Positions 16,359 to 23,202 of a stretch of 34,315 nucleotides of DNA are shown piece by piece. Numbering within the stretch: position 1 is the first letter of the stretch; the number at the start of each line of letters is the position of its first letter. Below the pieces are notes generated by a model. The model did not search any database, was not told where the DNA came from, and saw only the letters and a list, made by a program, of their open reading frames with translations. The translations under genes were made by a program, and so were the position numbers. Origin of the DNA: Salipiger pentaromativorans (GTDB lineage Bacteria; Pseudomonadota; Alphaproteobacteria; Rhodobacterales; Rhodobacteraceae); the NCBI RefSeq assembly GCF_024721115.1, contig NZ_JAMDHK010000006.1:181822-216136 (forward strand). The letters are read 5' to 3'.

Positions 16359-17066
16359 TCAAAGCGCCACCAATTCCGCAAGCTTTGCGGCCACATTTGT
16401 CATGCTATCTTCAGCAGTGCTCAAGCCACTTCGTGAGCCAAGAAGGGGACTAACTTCGCGAAGCTCCTCGTAAGTTGTTTCATGGACGATTGGGACAAGA
16501 AGATCGCGTGCCAACAATGCCGAAAGCTCTTTATCGGCAATTCCTTCGCTCTGAAGGCGGCGCAAAAGTGCTGGGGTGACCAAAACAATGCCAACGCGTG
16601 ACTTCACAAGTCCTTTGTCGATTTCACGCAGAAGGTTGGAACCAAGCAGAACATCCTTCTCGCTGAACCAAACTGAAACGCCAGCTTCTTCCAAGAAATC
16701 GTGTAGTTCTTTCGCTGCGCCTCCTCGGTCGTCCCACGCGTGACACAGAAAAACGTCACGAATGTCAGGAATAGATGCCCGCTTTTCCACGTTTTCTCGG
16801 ACGGGGGTGAGTGTTCGCACTTCGACGGGAGTATAAACCACCGTCGAGCCTGCTTTAGACCAACGCGGCTTTGTGTTGCCGCCAGATCTGGAACCGCCAC
16901 CGCTTCGTGCACTTCCACTACTTCCCAACGAGGAATAGGATGGGCTGCGATACGGTGAATAAGAAAAATACGACCTGTAGCCACGCGAACCACCTCGACA
17001 TGCCGGGCAATTTTCGGCCCCACTTGCCGTGCGATGACCATTCACGGGTGCTGTACACTGTGCCAT
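16359..17066 (-). CDS. TIR-domain protein with N-terminal CHCC zinc-finger-like motif
   Basis: A 235-aa protein in three parts. Residues 4-23 carry C4-x6-H11-x8-C20-x2-C23, a possible small zinc finger. Residues 24-80 are a Ser/Gly/Tyr/Arg-rich linker, probably disordered. Residues about 102-235 form a TIR domain: DVFLCHAWDD (104-113), VSVWFSEKDVLLGSNLLREI (131-150) and VGIVLVTPALL. Glu136 aligns with the catalytic glutamate of NAD-cleaving bacterial TIRs. Bacterial TIR proteins are usually defence effectors that hydrolyse NAD+ or make cyclic ADP-ribose signals. No ThsA-like partner is visible. It lies 59 bp behind the DUF2188 gene on the same strand and divergent from the XRE-ImmA operon. 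Confidence 0.82.
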   Translation of the reverse strand: MAQCTAPVNGHRTASGAENCPACRGGSRGYRSYFSYSPYRSPSYSSLGSSGSARSGGGSRSGGNTKPRWSKAGSTVVYTPVEVRTLTPVRENVEKRASIPDIRDVFLCHAWDDRGGAAKELHDFLEEAGVSVWFSEKDVLLGSNLLREIDKGLVKSRVGIVLVTPALLRRLQSEGIADKELSALLARDLLVPIVHETTYEELREVSPLLGSRSGLSTAEDSMTNVAAKLAELVAL

Positions 17067-17125
17067 TAGATTATCTCCTTTGTTCGTGGGCGCGTTGGAA
17101 AGGGGTCATATATCGCGACGCTAGT

Positions 17126-17347
17126 TCAGCCTTTTGGAGGATAGGGGTCGTTGCCGTAGCTCCAGGCTTCGCGGAACTGACCATTCCGACCCTGAATTCG
17201 GAGCTCTGAGCCCTGATTGCGAGCGATGTCGCGCCCGTGGTCGATAGCTTCGCGCTGAGTGTCAAAGCTGCGGGTAAGACGTTCGTTGCCTTCGCCACGG
17301 ACGCCCCATTTGTCGCCATTACGAACGACATACTGGTTCTTAGACAT
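17126..17347 (-). CDS. DUF2188 domain protein
   Basis: A 73-aa protein with the full DUF2188 pattern: KNQYVVRNGDKWGVRGEGN, then FDTQREAIDHGRDIARNQGSEL, GRNGQFREAWSYGNDP and a final PPKG. The start at 17347 (the M of MSKNQ) follows GGAG at a 6-base spacing and is preferred over the upstream ATG at 17359. DUF2188 is a small domain of unknown function, often beside regulators or stress genes. It is first in the minus-strand operon with the TIR gene, so it may sense a trigger for TIR or keep it inactive. Confidence 0.82.
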   Translation of the reverse strand: MSKNQYVVRNGDKWGVRGEGNERLTRSFDTQREAIDHGRDIARNQGSELRIQGRNGQFREAWSYGNDPYPPKG

Positions 17348-17384
17348 TGCTGTCTCCATTTAGCCGGCCCCGTCATTGGCGACC

Positions 17385-17459
17385 GATAACGTATCATATG
17401 ATCTTACGGAGCGAGTTGTCAAGTTAGCCGCTACGTGATAATATCATTGCATCTTACGG
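17385..17459. promoter_or_regulatory. divergent promoter region with paired operators (XRE/ImmA versus DUF2188/TIR)
   Basis: ATCTTACGG occurs at 17401-17409 and again at 17451-17459, exactly 50 bp apart. Each is preceded by a similar ATCAT word (ATCATATG and ATCATTGC). The first overlaps the palindrome ATCATATGAT (17393-17402); just before the second is the inverted repeat TGATA-A-TATCA (17436-17446). GATAACGTATC (17385-17395) is a further imperfect dyad. This is what a dimeric XRE repressor controlling both strands would need. Confidence 0.65.
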
Positions 17460-17504
17460 CGCGTTCCCTTATGGACTGCGCCGCTTTGATTCAGGGAGAG
17501 AAAC

Positions 17505-17840
17505 ATGACATTTGCGGTCCGTCTGAACGAGCTCCGGGTAAAAAAGAAAAAATCACTGCAGGAAGTTGCAGACGCCCTCGGAGTTTCCAAAACTCATATT
17601 TGGGAACTTGAGAAAGGTCGAACGGACAACCCTTCTCTCGAGCTGTTGACCAAAATTGCGGACTATTTCAAGGTGTCGATCCGGCATCTGGTGGGCGAAG
17701 ATTTTGAGAACGACCAGAACGATGAAATGGCACGTATGTTCAGACAGGTCGGCGATTTAGAAGAGAATGACCGAGCGATCATAGATGATATGATCCAGTC
17801 GCTTCGAAACCGCCGAAAGGGGGCAAATGATACAAATTGA
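17505..17840 (+). CDS. XRE-family transcriptional regulator
   Basis: A 111-aa protein with a Cro/CI helix-turn-helix at about residues 5-62 (RLNELRVKKKKSLQEVADAL, VSKTHIWELEKGRT, LELLTKIADYFKVSI), followed by an acidic helical C-terminus. GGGAGAG precedes the ATG at 17505. It overlaps the ImmA gene by 14 bp. XRE-ImmA pairs form repressor/antirepressor switches in which the protease cleaves the repressor on a signal, as with ImmR/ImmA of ICEBs1. It probably binds the repeats at 17385-17459 and represses itself and the DUF2188-TIR operon. Confidence 0.88.
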   Translation: MTFAVRLNELRVKKKKSLQEVADALGVSKTHIWELEKGRTDNPSLELLTKIADYFKVSIRHLVGEDFENDQNDEMARMFRQVGDLEENDRAIIDDMIQSLRNRRKGANDTN

Positions 17841-18681
17841 CCGCATGGAAATTGATGATGCTGGGAGCGATCCGAAGAGGCTCGCAAAGGCAATTCTGGA
17901 TCAACTTCCAGACGATACCGTGATGGTGCCGGTCAGAGATATCGCGAAGGCTATAGACATCTACGAGATCCGCGAGGAACAGTTGAGCGGTCTTGAGGGA
18001 GCTCTCATAGTTCCCAAAGAAAAGTCTGAAGGGGCAATTTTGATCAACAAAGATCGCCACGAAAGCCGAAAGCGCTATACGATTGCCCATGAGCTTGGGC
18101 ATTATGTACATCCGTTCCATCGGGCCAATAGTCCAGACGGCTTCCGCTGTAAGAAGAGTGATCTGGCGGTCACAAAAGCTAAGCCGAATGATCCGCACTC
18201 ACGGATGGAGCAGCAAGCAAACGAATTCGCAGCTGAGTTGCTTATGCCAGCACGGGCTGTTGCGTCCTTTGTCCGAGACAATGGCGAAGCCGATCTATCC
18301 CATATTCTTGAGCTAGCTCGACGCCATGATGTGAGCAGAGAGGCAGCAGCTCGACGCTACATTCCGCGGATCGGCGACCCCGCAGCCATAATTTTTTCGA
18401 ATGGTGGCGTCGTCAGGTATGCCCGGTTGAACGAGTTTTTTCCCAAGTTATCAGTTTGCCGCGGCGACCAGGTTCCGCCGCAGAGCGTCTCTGCCCTCTC
18501 AACTGCGGATATTGGAGAAGTAACTGGCTGCGTAGAAGTTGCGGCGTACACTTGGCTGCAGAGGCCGGCCGGAGTAACGTTGTTTGAGCAAACGTTGGCG
18601 CAACAAAACGGTTTCAGAATGACATTGCTCACGGCTGAAATCGAAGAAGTTGAGGACGAATGGGAAGCTCCATCGTTCTGA
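17827..18681 (+). CDS. ImmA/IrrE-family metallo-endopeptidase
   Basis: A 284-aa protein with HELGHYVHPFH, zinc motif HELGH at residues 88-92, and the downstream EQQANEFAAELLMP helix that supplies the third ligand. This is the hallmark pair of the COG2856/ImmA-IrrE family. The C-terminal third (about 185-284) has no recognised motif and may be the sensor region. AAAGGGGG precedes the start; it overlaps the XRE gene by 14 bp. The likely substrate is that XRE repressor, so cleavage would switch on the divergent TIR operon. Confidence 0.87.
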   Translation: MIQIDRMEIDDAGSDPKRLAKAILDQLPDDTVMVPVRDIAKAIDIYEIREEQLSGLEGALIVPKEKSEGAILINKDRHESRKRYTIAHELGHYVHPFHRANSPDGFRCKKSDLAVTKAKPNDPHSRMEQQANEFAAELLMPARAVASFVRDNGEADLSHILELARRHDVSREAAARRYIPRIGDPAAIIFSNGGVVRYARLNEFFPKLSVCRGDQVPPQSVSALSTADIGEVTGCVEVAAYTWLQRPAGVTLFEQTLAQQNGFRMTLLTAEIEEVEDEWEAPSF

Positions 18682-19281
18682 CGAAGTGCCGCTCTGTCTA
18701 TCTACACATTGCATTTATTGGTGTCGCCTGCAGCGAATGTAAGCCTTCGGACCTCCCCTGCTCGGCTTCGCGTGTCGCAGGAGAGAACGGCCCTTCGGTC
18801 CGTCGCGCATTCGGCCATGCGGCCTCACCGCGGCGTCGTACCCGGCATCCCGGTTTGCCCGCCTCGCGAGCACGTTCCTCCCTGGCCGCTCCGCCGGATT
18901 GCGCTCTGGTCTGTTTTGCGGGGCAAAACGATCCCTCCGCTTCATCCGTCTCCCGCGTCCGGTCGGGCCGTTTGCCTGCTCGGGTCGGGCAAACCTACCG
19001 TCAATACACACACACATGAGCGTGGAAGCATATCCTCCGGATGGCCCCCAAATCAGCCCGCGTCAAGGATCGCAAAACTTTTCGGCGAGGGCGGGGTCTA
19101 TGGCGTTGGGCGGTCCCGTGCGTGAGCGCGCGCATGTGTCGGGTGCTGCGCGCGGAAAACTTTTGCGCCCGGCAAGCCGGCGGCTGCGCCGTCCCTGACC
19201 CGGGCAGATTCGGAAACCAGGCATTCGGCCATGCCCCCACACTCACGTGGTGGCTCCACAACCGACTACTGGAGACCAGAC
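18682..19281. other. 600-bp gene-free region with dyad repeats
   Basis: No ORF here has family-like sequence, a start signal or sensible codon use. Dyads are present: GTTTTGC/GCAAAAC (18913-18919/18923-18929), GTTTGCC/GGCAAAC (18970-18976/18988-18994), and an inverted pair CGCAAAACTTTTC (19071-19083) and GAAAACTTTTGCG (19155-19167) with one central mismatch. A short CA repeat is at about 19004-19015. It could be a long leader of the DUF2493 gene, a regulatory region, or a replication or transfer origin. Confidence 0.4.
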
Positions 19282-20211
19282 ATGGCTTACGACAATGCAA
19301 ACACCTACGAGACCATTGAACTTTTCGGACTGACCGAGAAGGACGCACAGCTCCCGATCCCGGAAGATCACTTCCTGACCGACCGCATCATCCGCGAGAG
19401 CTTCGAGGCTCTGCTTGGCTCGCTGCGCGGGACTGGGCTCGAGGCAGAAATCGAACCGCTCGCCCATGGGCTCGCCACGATCCTGCAGCGGCGCAAGGTG
19501 GCGCTCGGCAAGGAGGTCGACCGCACTGCGGACAAGATCGGCGCGCTGGCAAAGTCCCACGACGGGTCGGAGATCGCCGAGACCGCACTCGAAGAGGCGC
19601 AGGCGCGCTTTCTGCACCTGAGCGAGATTGTCAGCGCCATCGAGGTGATGAGCGAGGCGGCGGCGGAATGCTACGAGATCGAGACGGGTCACGCCTTCAT
19701 CCCGGCGGCAGGCTCGCGGGCGAGTGTCCGGGCGCAAGAGACTGGGGCGGTCTTCGAGGCCCGGCAGCTGCTCGAACAGCATGATCGCGAAACCGCCGAG
19801 AAGTCGAAAGTCGAGGGGGTGCCCCTGATCGTTTCGGGCGCCACCGACTGGACCGATGTCGATGTGATCTTCAACACGCTCGACAAGGTTCGGGAGCGGA
19901 TCAAGCAGAACCGTAACCAAGAGATATTCCTCTGCCACAAGGGTGGCAAGCACGGGGCGGAGATGATCGCGGCTCGGTGGGCGCGGGCGCGCGGGGTAGC
20001 GCAAGCGCGCTTCGATCCGCGCTGGTCCGCACACGGGCGGGCGGCACCGTTCAAGTGCAACGACGAGATGCTAGACGACAAGTTCGCGGCGACGGGGGTT
20101 GTGCTCTTCGGCGGCAACGGGGTCGCGCTGAACCTCGGGCAGAAGGCGGAAGCGAAAGGCCTGACGGTCATGCGGGTTGCGGACCCGGCGAAGAAGGCGT
20201 CGCAGGATTGA
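19282..20211 (+). CDS. DUF2493 (SLOG/YspA-like) domain protein
   Basis: A 309-aa protein. Residues 1-175 are helical with a central coiled-coil-like part (KVALGKEVDRTADKIGALAK). The DUF2493 domain begins near residue 180: GVPLIVSGATDWTDVDVIF, then EIFLCHKGGKHGAEMIAARW and ARFDPRWSAHGRAAPFK, ending VVLFGGNGVALNLGQKAEAKGL. DUF2493 is a SLOG-superfamily Rossmann fold thought to bind nucleotides or related ligands. It is a frequent plasmid gene of unknown role. Start 19282 (MAYDNANTYETI) has GGAGACC upstream. A clear terminator follows. Confidence 0.85.
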   Translation: MAYDNANTYETIELFGLTEKDAQLPIPEDHFLTDRIIRESFEALLGSLRGTGLEAEIEPLAHGLATILQRRKVALGKEVDRTADKIGALAKSHDGSEIAETALEEAQARFLHLSEIVSAIEVMSEAAAECYEIETGHAFIPAAGSRASVRAQETGAVFEARQLLEQHDRETAEKSKVEGVPLIVSGATDWTDVDVIFNTLDKVRERIKQNRNQEIFLCHKGGKHGAEMIAARWARARGVAQARFDPRWSAHGRAAPFKCNDEMLDDKFAATGVVLFGGNGVALNLGQKAEAKGLTVMRVADPAKKASQD

Positions 20212-20217
20212 AGAGAG

Positions 20218-20240
20218 AGGGTCGCCTTCGGGCGGCCCTT
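20218..20240 (+). terminator. Rho-independent terminator
   Basis: GGGTCGCC (20219-20226) pairs with GGCGGCCC (20231-20238) around a TTCG tetraloop, followed by TTTCGTCGTTTC. It ends the DUF2493 transcript. Confidence 0.7.
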
Positions 20241-20310
20241 TCGTCGTTTCTTATGGGTGTGGACGTTCTCCAAATCACTTTGCCTAGCAATTTCCTGTTT
20301 TGATAGGTAT

Positions 20311-21360
20311 ATGAATGCCAAGCAAAACTTGGAAATGATAGGCATGACCCCACTCAGCAGCATCGCGATGAGCGCCTATACCGACCTGGTGCGTCTTCTG
20401 AAGGACGACGCCTTGTCCGGTGTCGAAGGCAAGCCCACGCTCAAGGAGCGTGGGGATAAGGCTTATTGGTATGCCGCGCGCCGTGTCGGGACGGAGATGC
20501 GGTTCATCTATATCGGCGAAGACAGCGACGAGACGCGCGCGCGCATCGACCGGATCGAAGAGCTGCGCGCAACGGCCAAGGATCGGCAGGCGGAACGGTC
20601 GCGGCTTGTCCGGCTCTTGCGTGCGGAAGGCATGACGCCCATCGACCGGGCGACCGGTTCCATCCTGTCGGCCATGGCCGCAGCCGGAACCTTCCGTTTG
20701 GGTGGCACCATCGTCGGAACCAATGCATTTCGCCTCTATGAAGGCGAGCTTGGTATCCGTCTGCCAATTGGCGGTATGGCCAATACTGGCGACATCGACA
20801 TCGCGCAGTTCGAGAAGCTCAGCGTTGCGTTGCAGGATCAGGTCGACCCGGGTCTTGCCGAGACGTTCTCTGCGCTCAAATTCGATCCTCTGCCAGCTCT
20901 TGACCAAGGTCGGACATGGCGATGGGCCCAGGGTGGCAGCGGCCAGTTGGTCGAGTTTCTCACACCGGCGTTCGGAGATGAGACCATCCGTGATCTGCCA
21001 GCATTGGGCGTGAACGCCCAAGGATTGAACTATCTCAACTTCCTGATCGCTGAGCCGATCCACGCGGCGGCGATCTATAGATCCGGCGTTCTGGTGCAGG
21101 TGCCCCGCCCGGAACGCTATGCGATCCACAAACTGATCATTGCCGACCGGCGCCGCGATGGGGCAGGGAGCCTGAAATCCGCGAAGGACCGCGAGCAGGC
21201 GGCTTTCCTTATCGAAGCGATGGCCGAGGACCGGCCCGATGATCTGGCTCGGGCCTATGCCACCGCAATGGAGGTTGGGCCGCGCTGGCGGGAGCACATC
21301 GGCAACTCGCTGAAGCGAATGCCTGATACCAGCGGGTTGCTCGACAGCTTGGGCGCGTGA
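20311..21360 (+). CDS. GSU2403-type nucleotidyltransferase-fold protein
   Basis: A 349-aa protein (if started at 20311) resembling the NTP_transf_8/GSU2403 family: YWYAARRVGTEMRFIYIGEDS near the N-terminus, GGTIVGTNAFRLYEGELGIRLP, and the metal-binding TGDIDIAQF with Asp161 and Asp163. A long C-terminal region includes LNYLNFLIAEPIHAA and PRPERYAIHKLI. Family members are predicted polymerase-beta-type transferases with no tested substrate; some resemble AbiEii-like toxins. Starts at 20335 and 20344 are also possible, and a CCAAG-N5-CTTGG dyad (20318-20332) lies just before them. It ends at a terminator-like hairpin. Confidence 0.75.
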   Translation: MNAKQNLEMIGMTPLSSIAMSAYTDLVRLLKDDALSGVEGKPTLKERGDKAYWYAARRVGTEMRFIYIGEDSDETRARIDRIEELRATAKDRQAERSRLVRLLRAEGMTPIDRATGSILSAMAAAGTFRLGGTIVGTNAFRLYEGELGIRLPIGGMANTGDIDIAQFEKLSVALQDQVDPGLAETFSALKFDPLPALDQGRTWRWAQGGSGQLVEFLTPAFGDETIRDLPALGVNAQGLNYLNFLIAEPIHAAAIYRSGVLVQVPRPERYAIHKLIIADRRRDGAGSLKSAKDREQAAFLIEAMAEDRPDDLARAYATAMEVGPRWREHIGNSLKRMPDTSGLLDSLGA

Positions 21361-21371
21361 TGACCGTAACG

Positions 21372-21395
21372 GGGTCGTGCTTGGCGCGGCCCTTT
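21372..21395 (+). terminator. terminator-like hairpin
   Basis: GGGTCGTGC (21372-21380) pairs with GCGCGGCCC (21384-21392), including two G-T pairs, followed by TTTCGTC. It resembles the terminator at 20218-20240. Confidence 0.5.
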
Positions 21396-21524
21396 CGTCA
21401 TGTCTCATGGCGCGTGCGATCGGTCACACTTTTTCAGCAACTCGCGGCGGCCAGCACCGTCATCCCTCTACCCAGCCCGTCAGAGTTCGGCCCATCCACA
21501 TCGGTACGGGCTAGGGATGGTGCG

Positions 21525-21731
21525 CACCTCGCACATCGTCAGCAGCGCAAGACCGAGGGGGCGAGACGTCGCACATGACGCTGAAGACCTGCACAACCCT
21601 CGGGTGGTGTTTCGGAACATCGCATCCACGCGGGCGGGCGTCATCAGCACCCCGGCCAGGTTCGGCAGGACGTGGACGCGGATGGTGGCGACTGCGTGAT
21701 AGCGCAGGTCAATCGGGTCCCTCCTTTTTGG
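21525..21731 (-). pseudogene. decayed inverted copy of the 21902 gene
   Basis: Read on the minus strand, this stretch aligns with 21885-22080 from the RBS on. Both have AAGGAG-NN-ACCC then A-TGACC, then GTCGCCACC, then CGCGTGGNNGCGATGTTCCG and a following CTTCAGC-NTCA stretch. In this copy the ATG has become ATTG and later codons have drifted, though the block encoding RVDAMFRNT (parent RVGAMFRNT) is still clear. It is probably non-functional. The rest of 21396-21901 holds no gene I can support. Confidence 0.6.
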
Positions 21732-21901
21732 CTCATGCATGTGGATCGCACGGGGTCGGCCCGTTCGTGCCCTCAGCTCACGCTTCGGCAAGCACAAATA
21801 CGGCTTCCACGGCGGAGCCGCGAACCCTCCGCATTTGCACTTGCGACCGGGCCTCTTGCCCCCGTGCTGGCAGATCCCCATCGCAACAAGGAGTAACCCA
21901 A

Positions 21902-22108
21902 ATGACCAACCACTACGTCGCCACCGTCCCCGTCAAGTTCACCGACACCGATGGCCAGGAGCGCACCCGCTTCCAACGCGTGGGCGCGATGTTCCGCAAC
22001 ACCCGCAACGGGGATGGATCGGAGTTCTTCAGCCTCAAGCTCGACTTCCCGGTCGCGGTCTCGGAGCTGGTGATGTTCCCGCCGAGCGCGAAGGATCCCC
22101 AGGACTGA
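21902..22108 (+). CDS. small hypothetical protein, 68 aa
   Basis: Starts after a good AAGGAGTAACCCAA. The 68 residues (NHYVATVPVKFTDTDGQE... RVGAMFRNTRNGDGSEFFSLKLDFPV) look like a small beta protein. No family name is known to me. A decayed, oppositely oriented copy lies 170 bp upstream. A GGGCCGCC/GGCGGCCC hairpin follows the stop. Confidence 0.7.
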   Translation: MTNHYVATVPVKFTDTDGQERTRFQRVGAMFRNTRNGDGSEFFSLKLDFPVAVSELVMFPPSAKDPQD

Positions 22109-22124
22109 ATCCTCTGACGAGGAT

Positions 22125-22144
22125 GGGCCGCCATCAGGCGGCCC
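22125..22144 (+). terminator. perfect GC hairpin after the 21902 gene
   Basis: GGGCCGCC (22125-22132), loop ATCA, GGCGGCCC (22137-22144). No T-run follows, so termination would be weak. Confidence 0.45.
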
Positions 22145-22608
22145 GGTCCCTGTTCCAGGGATGCCGGGTCCGGCGGGGGTGATCGCCGACCGGAAGGGTC
22201 AGGCCGCGACAGACCGGCCAGTCAGCCTCAAGGGGGCCATCCACAAAAACCTATCGGCCAGGGCCTCCCGGTTTTTGCGGCAGAGATTTGGCAAGCCAAA
22301 TCTGGCCCTCCTTGACCCTGCCTGTCCGCCCTGTCGGTGGGGTTTGTGCCCGCCCGCGGTTCCGTCCGAACACATGCGTGTTCGGCCAGACCTTCGGGCG
22401 GTTTTGGGGAAGGGGACCCATTGGACAGGTGGGTCGCCCGGTGGTGAGGGCGGCAGAGCCGCGTCCCTGCGGGCCGCGGCGTGAAGCGGACACCAAGACT
22501 GCCTGAGCCTGAATGCGACGTAAGTATATAATTGACAGATAGGTATATTATCGTAAGGTGAGGGCAGACTTGGTGGAAGGTGGCAGGAAATAGGGGGTCT
22601 TTCTTCGC
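22145..22608. other. gene-free region before mobC; candidate oriT
   Basis: No credible ORF. Two perfect dyads stand out: AGATTTGGCAAGCCAAATCT (22284-22303) and CCGAACAC-ATGC-GTGTTCGG (22364-22383). This is immediately upstream of mobC and the relaxase gene, where transfer origins of MOB elements usually lie. I could not identify a nic site by eye. Confidence 0.4.
22519..22560 (+). promoter_or_regulatory. AT-rich promoter/operator region of mobC
   Basis: Contains TTGACA (22532-22537) as a -35 candidate, with only a poor -10 downstream, and TATATTATCGT (22544-22554), which is the exact reverse complement of the 11-mer upstream of the 15646 gene. The adjoining CTTACG (minus strand, 22552-22557) also echoes the CTTACGG operator words at 17403 and 17453. 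Confidence 0.45.
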
Positions 22609-23202
22609 ATGTCGCGCTCAAAACGTCTCACCGATGCGGACCGCATGGAGATCGTTCGCGAGGCTGCGGAAGGTGTGACCACATCGGCCCTGGCGGAGCG
22701 GTACGGCGTGTCGGTGCGGGCAATTCAGTACACGCTCAAAGCTGATGCCGAGCGCCAGACGGATGCCGCCATTCCGGTCTCGGCGGTCAGTGTGAAGGTT
22801 ACGGCTGCGGAGCTTGCGGCGCTCGACGAGGTGCTGGCGAAGGCGGGGATCGAGAGCCGCGCCGAGGGGCTGCGGCGGCTCATCCAGGCGGCAGGCGGGG
22901 TGTTCGTTCCGGATGCGCAGATGGCAGCCGAGATGGCGCGCTATAGGGCTTCTTTGCATGAGGTTGGCAATGGGGTCGCACAGATCGCCAAGCAGATGAC
23001 GCGGGCCAATCGGATGGGGCAGGGGGCTGATGGTGGCACGCGTGCCGAGTTCTCCGAATTGCGGCTTGCGCAGATGCGCGGGCTGGCGCGGTTCATCCTG
23101 GATTCTGCTGACGAGATCGATCTGCTCCTGCGCCGTCGTCGCGACGCGATGCAGCTGGAGGCTACGGCCGCGCTGAGGGAGTTTGCCCATGCGGCTGAAT
23201 GA
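22609..23202 (+). CDS. MobC-like mobilisation accessory protein
   Basis: A 197-aa protein. Residues about 5-45 form a helix-turn-helix (LTDADRMEIVREAAEGVTTSALAERYGVSVRAIQYTL), unusual for MobC but suited to DNA binding or regulation. Residues about 62-100 look ribbon-helix-helix-like (VSVKVTAAELAALDEVLAKAG...RAEGLRRLIQ), and about 110-135 carry the MobC pattern LHEVGNGVAQIAKQMTRANRMG. MobC proteins open oriT DNA and help the relaxase nick it. The gene overlaps the relaxase start by 14 bp, so the two are co-translated. Confidence 0.75.
   Translation: MSRSKRLTDADRMEIVREAAEGVTTSALAERYGVSVRAIQYTLKADAERQTDAAIPVSAVSVKVTAAELAALDEVLAKAGIESRAEGLRRLIQAAGGVFVPDAQMAAEMARYRASLHEVGNGVAQIAKQMTRANRMGQGADGGTRAEFSELRLAQMRGLARFILDSADEIDLLLRRRRDAMQLEATAALREFAHAAE

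Noticed and set aside
16359-17347. Thoeris system
   Set aside because: A TIR protein is present but no ThsA-like (SIR2 or other NAD-sensing) effector is nearby; the partner is DUF2188.
19004-19015. Short CA repeat as a CRISPR or functional repeat
   Set aside because: A simple dinucleotide run of about six units, with no spacer-repeat structure; no CRISPR array was seen in the window.
19030-19045. RP4/Ti-like nic site (ATATCCTCCGG)
   Set aside because: Only part of the nic consensus matches and it is far from mobC; too weak to call.
18660-19198. Several overlapping ORFs of 60-140 aa after immA
   Set aside because: No start signals, low-complexity Arg/Pro/Ser-rich translations and all frames equally open; treated as noncoding.
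20284-21408. 374-aa minus-strand frame
   Set aside because: Antisense to the nucleotidyltransferase-fold gene, which has real family motifs.
21480-21881. 133-aa minus-strand ORF as a gene
   Set aside because: Only its middle aligns with the intact 21902 gene, and the ancestral start is broken; treated as a pseudogene.
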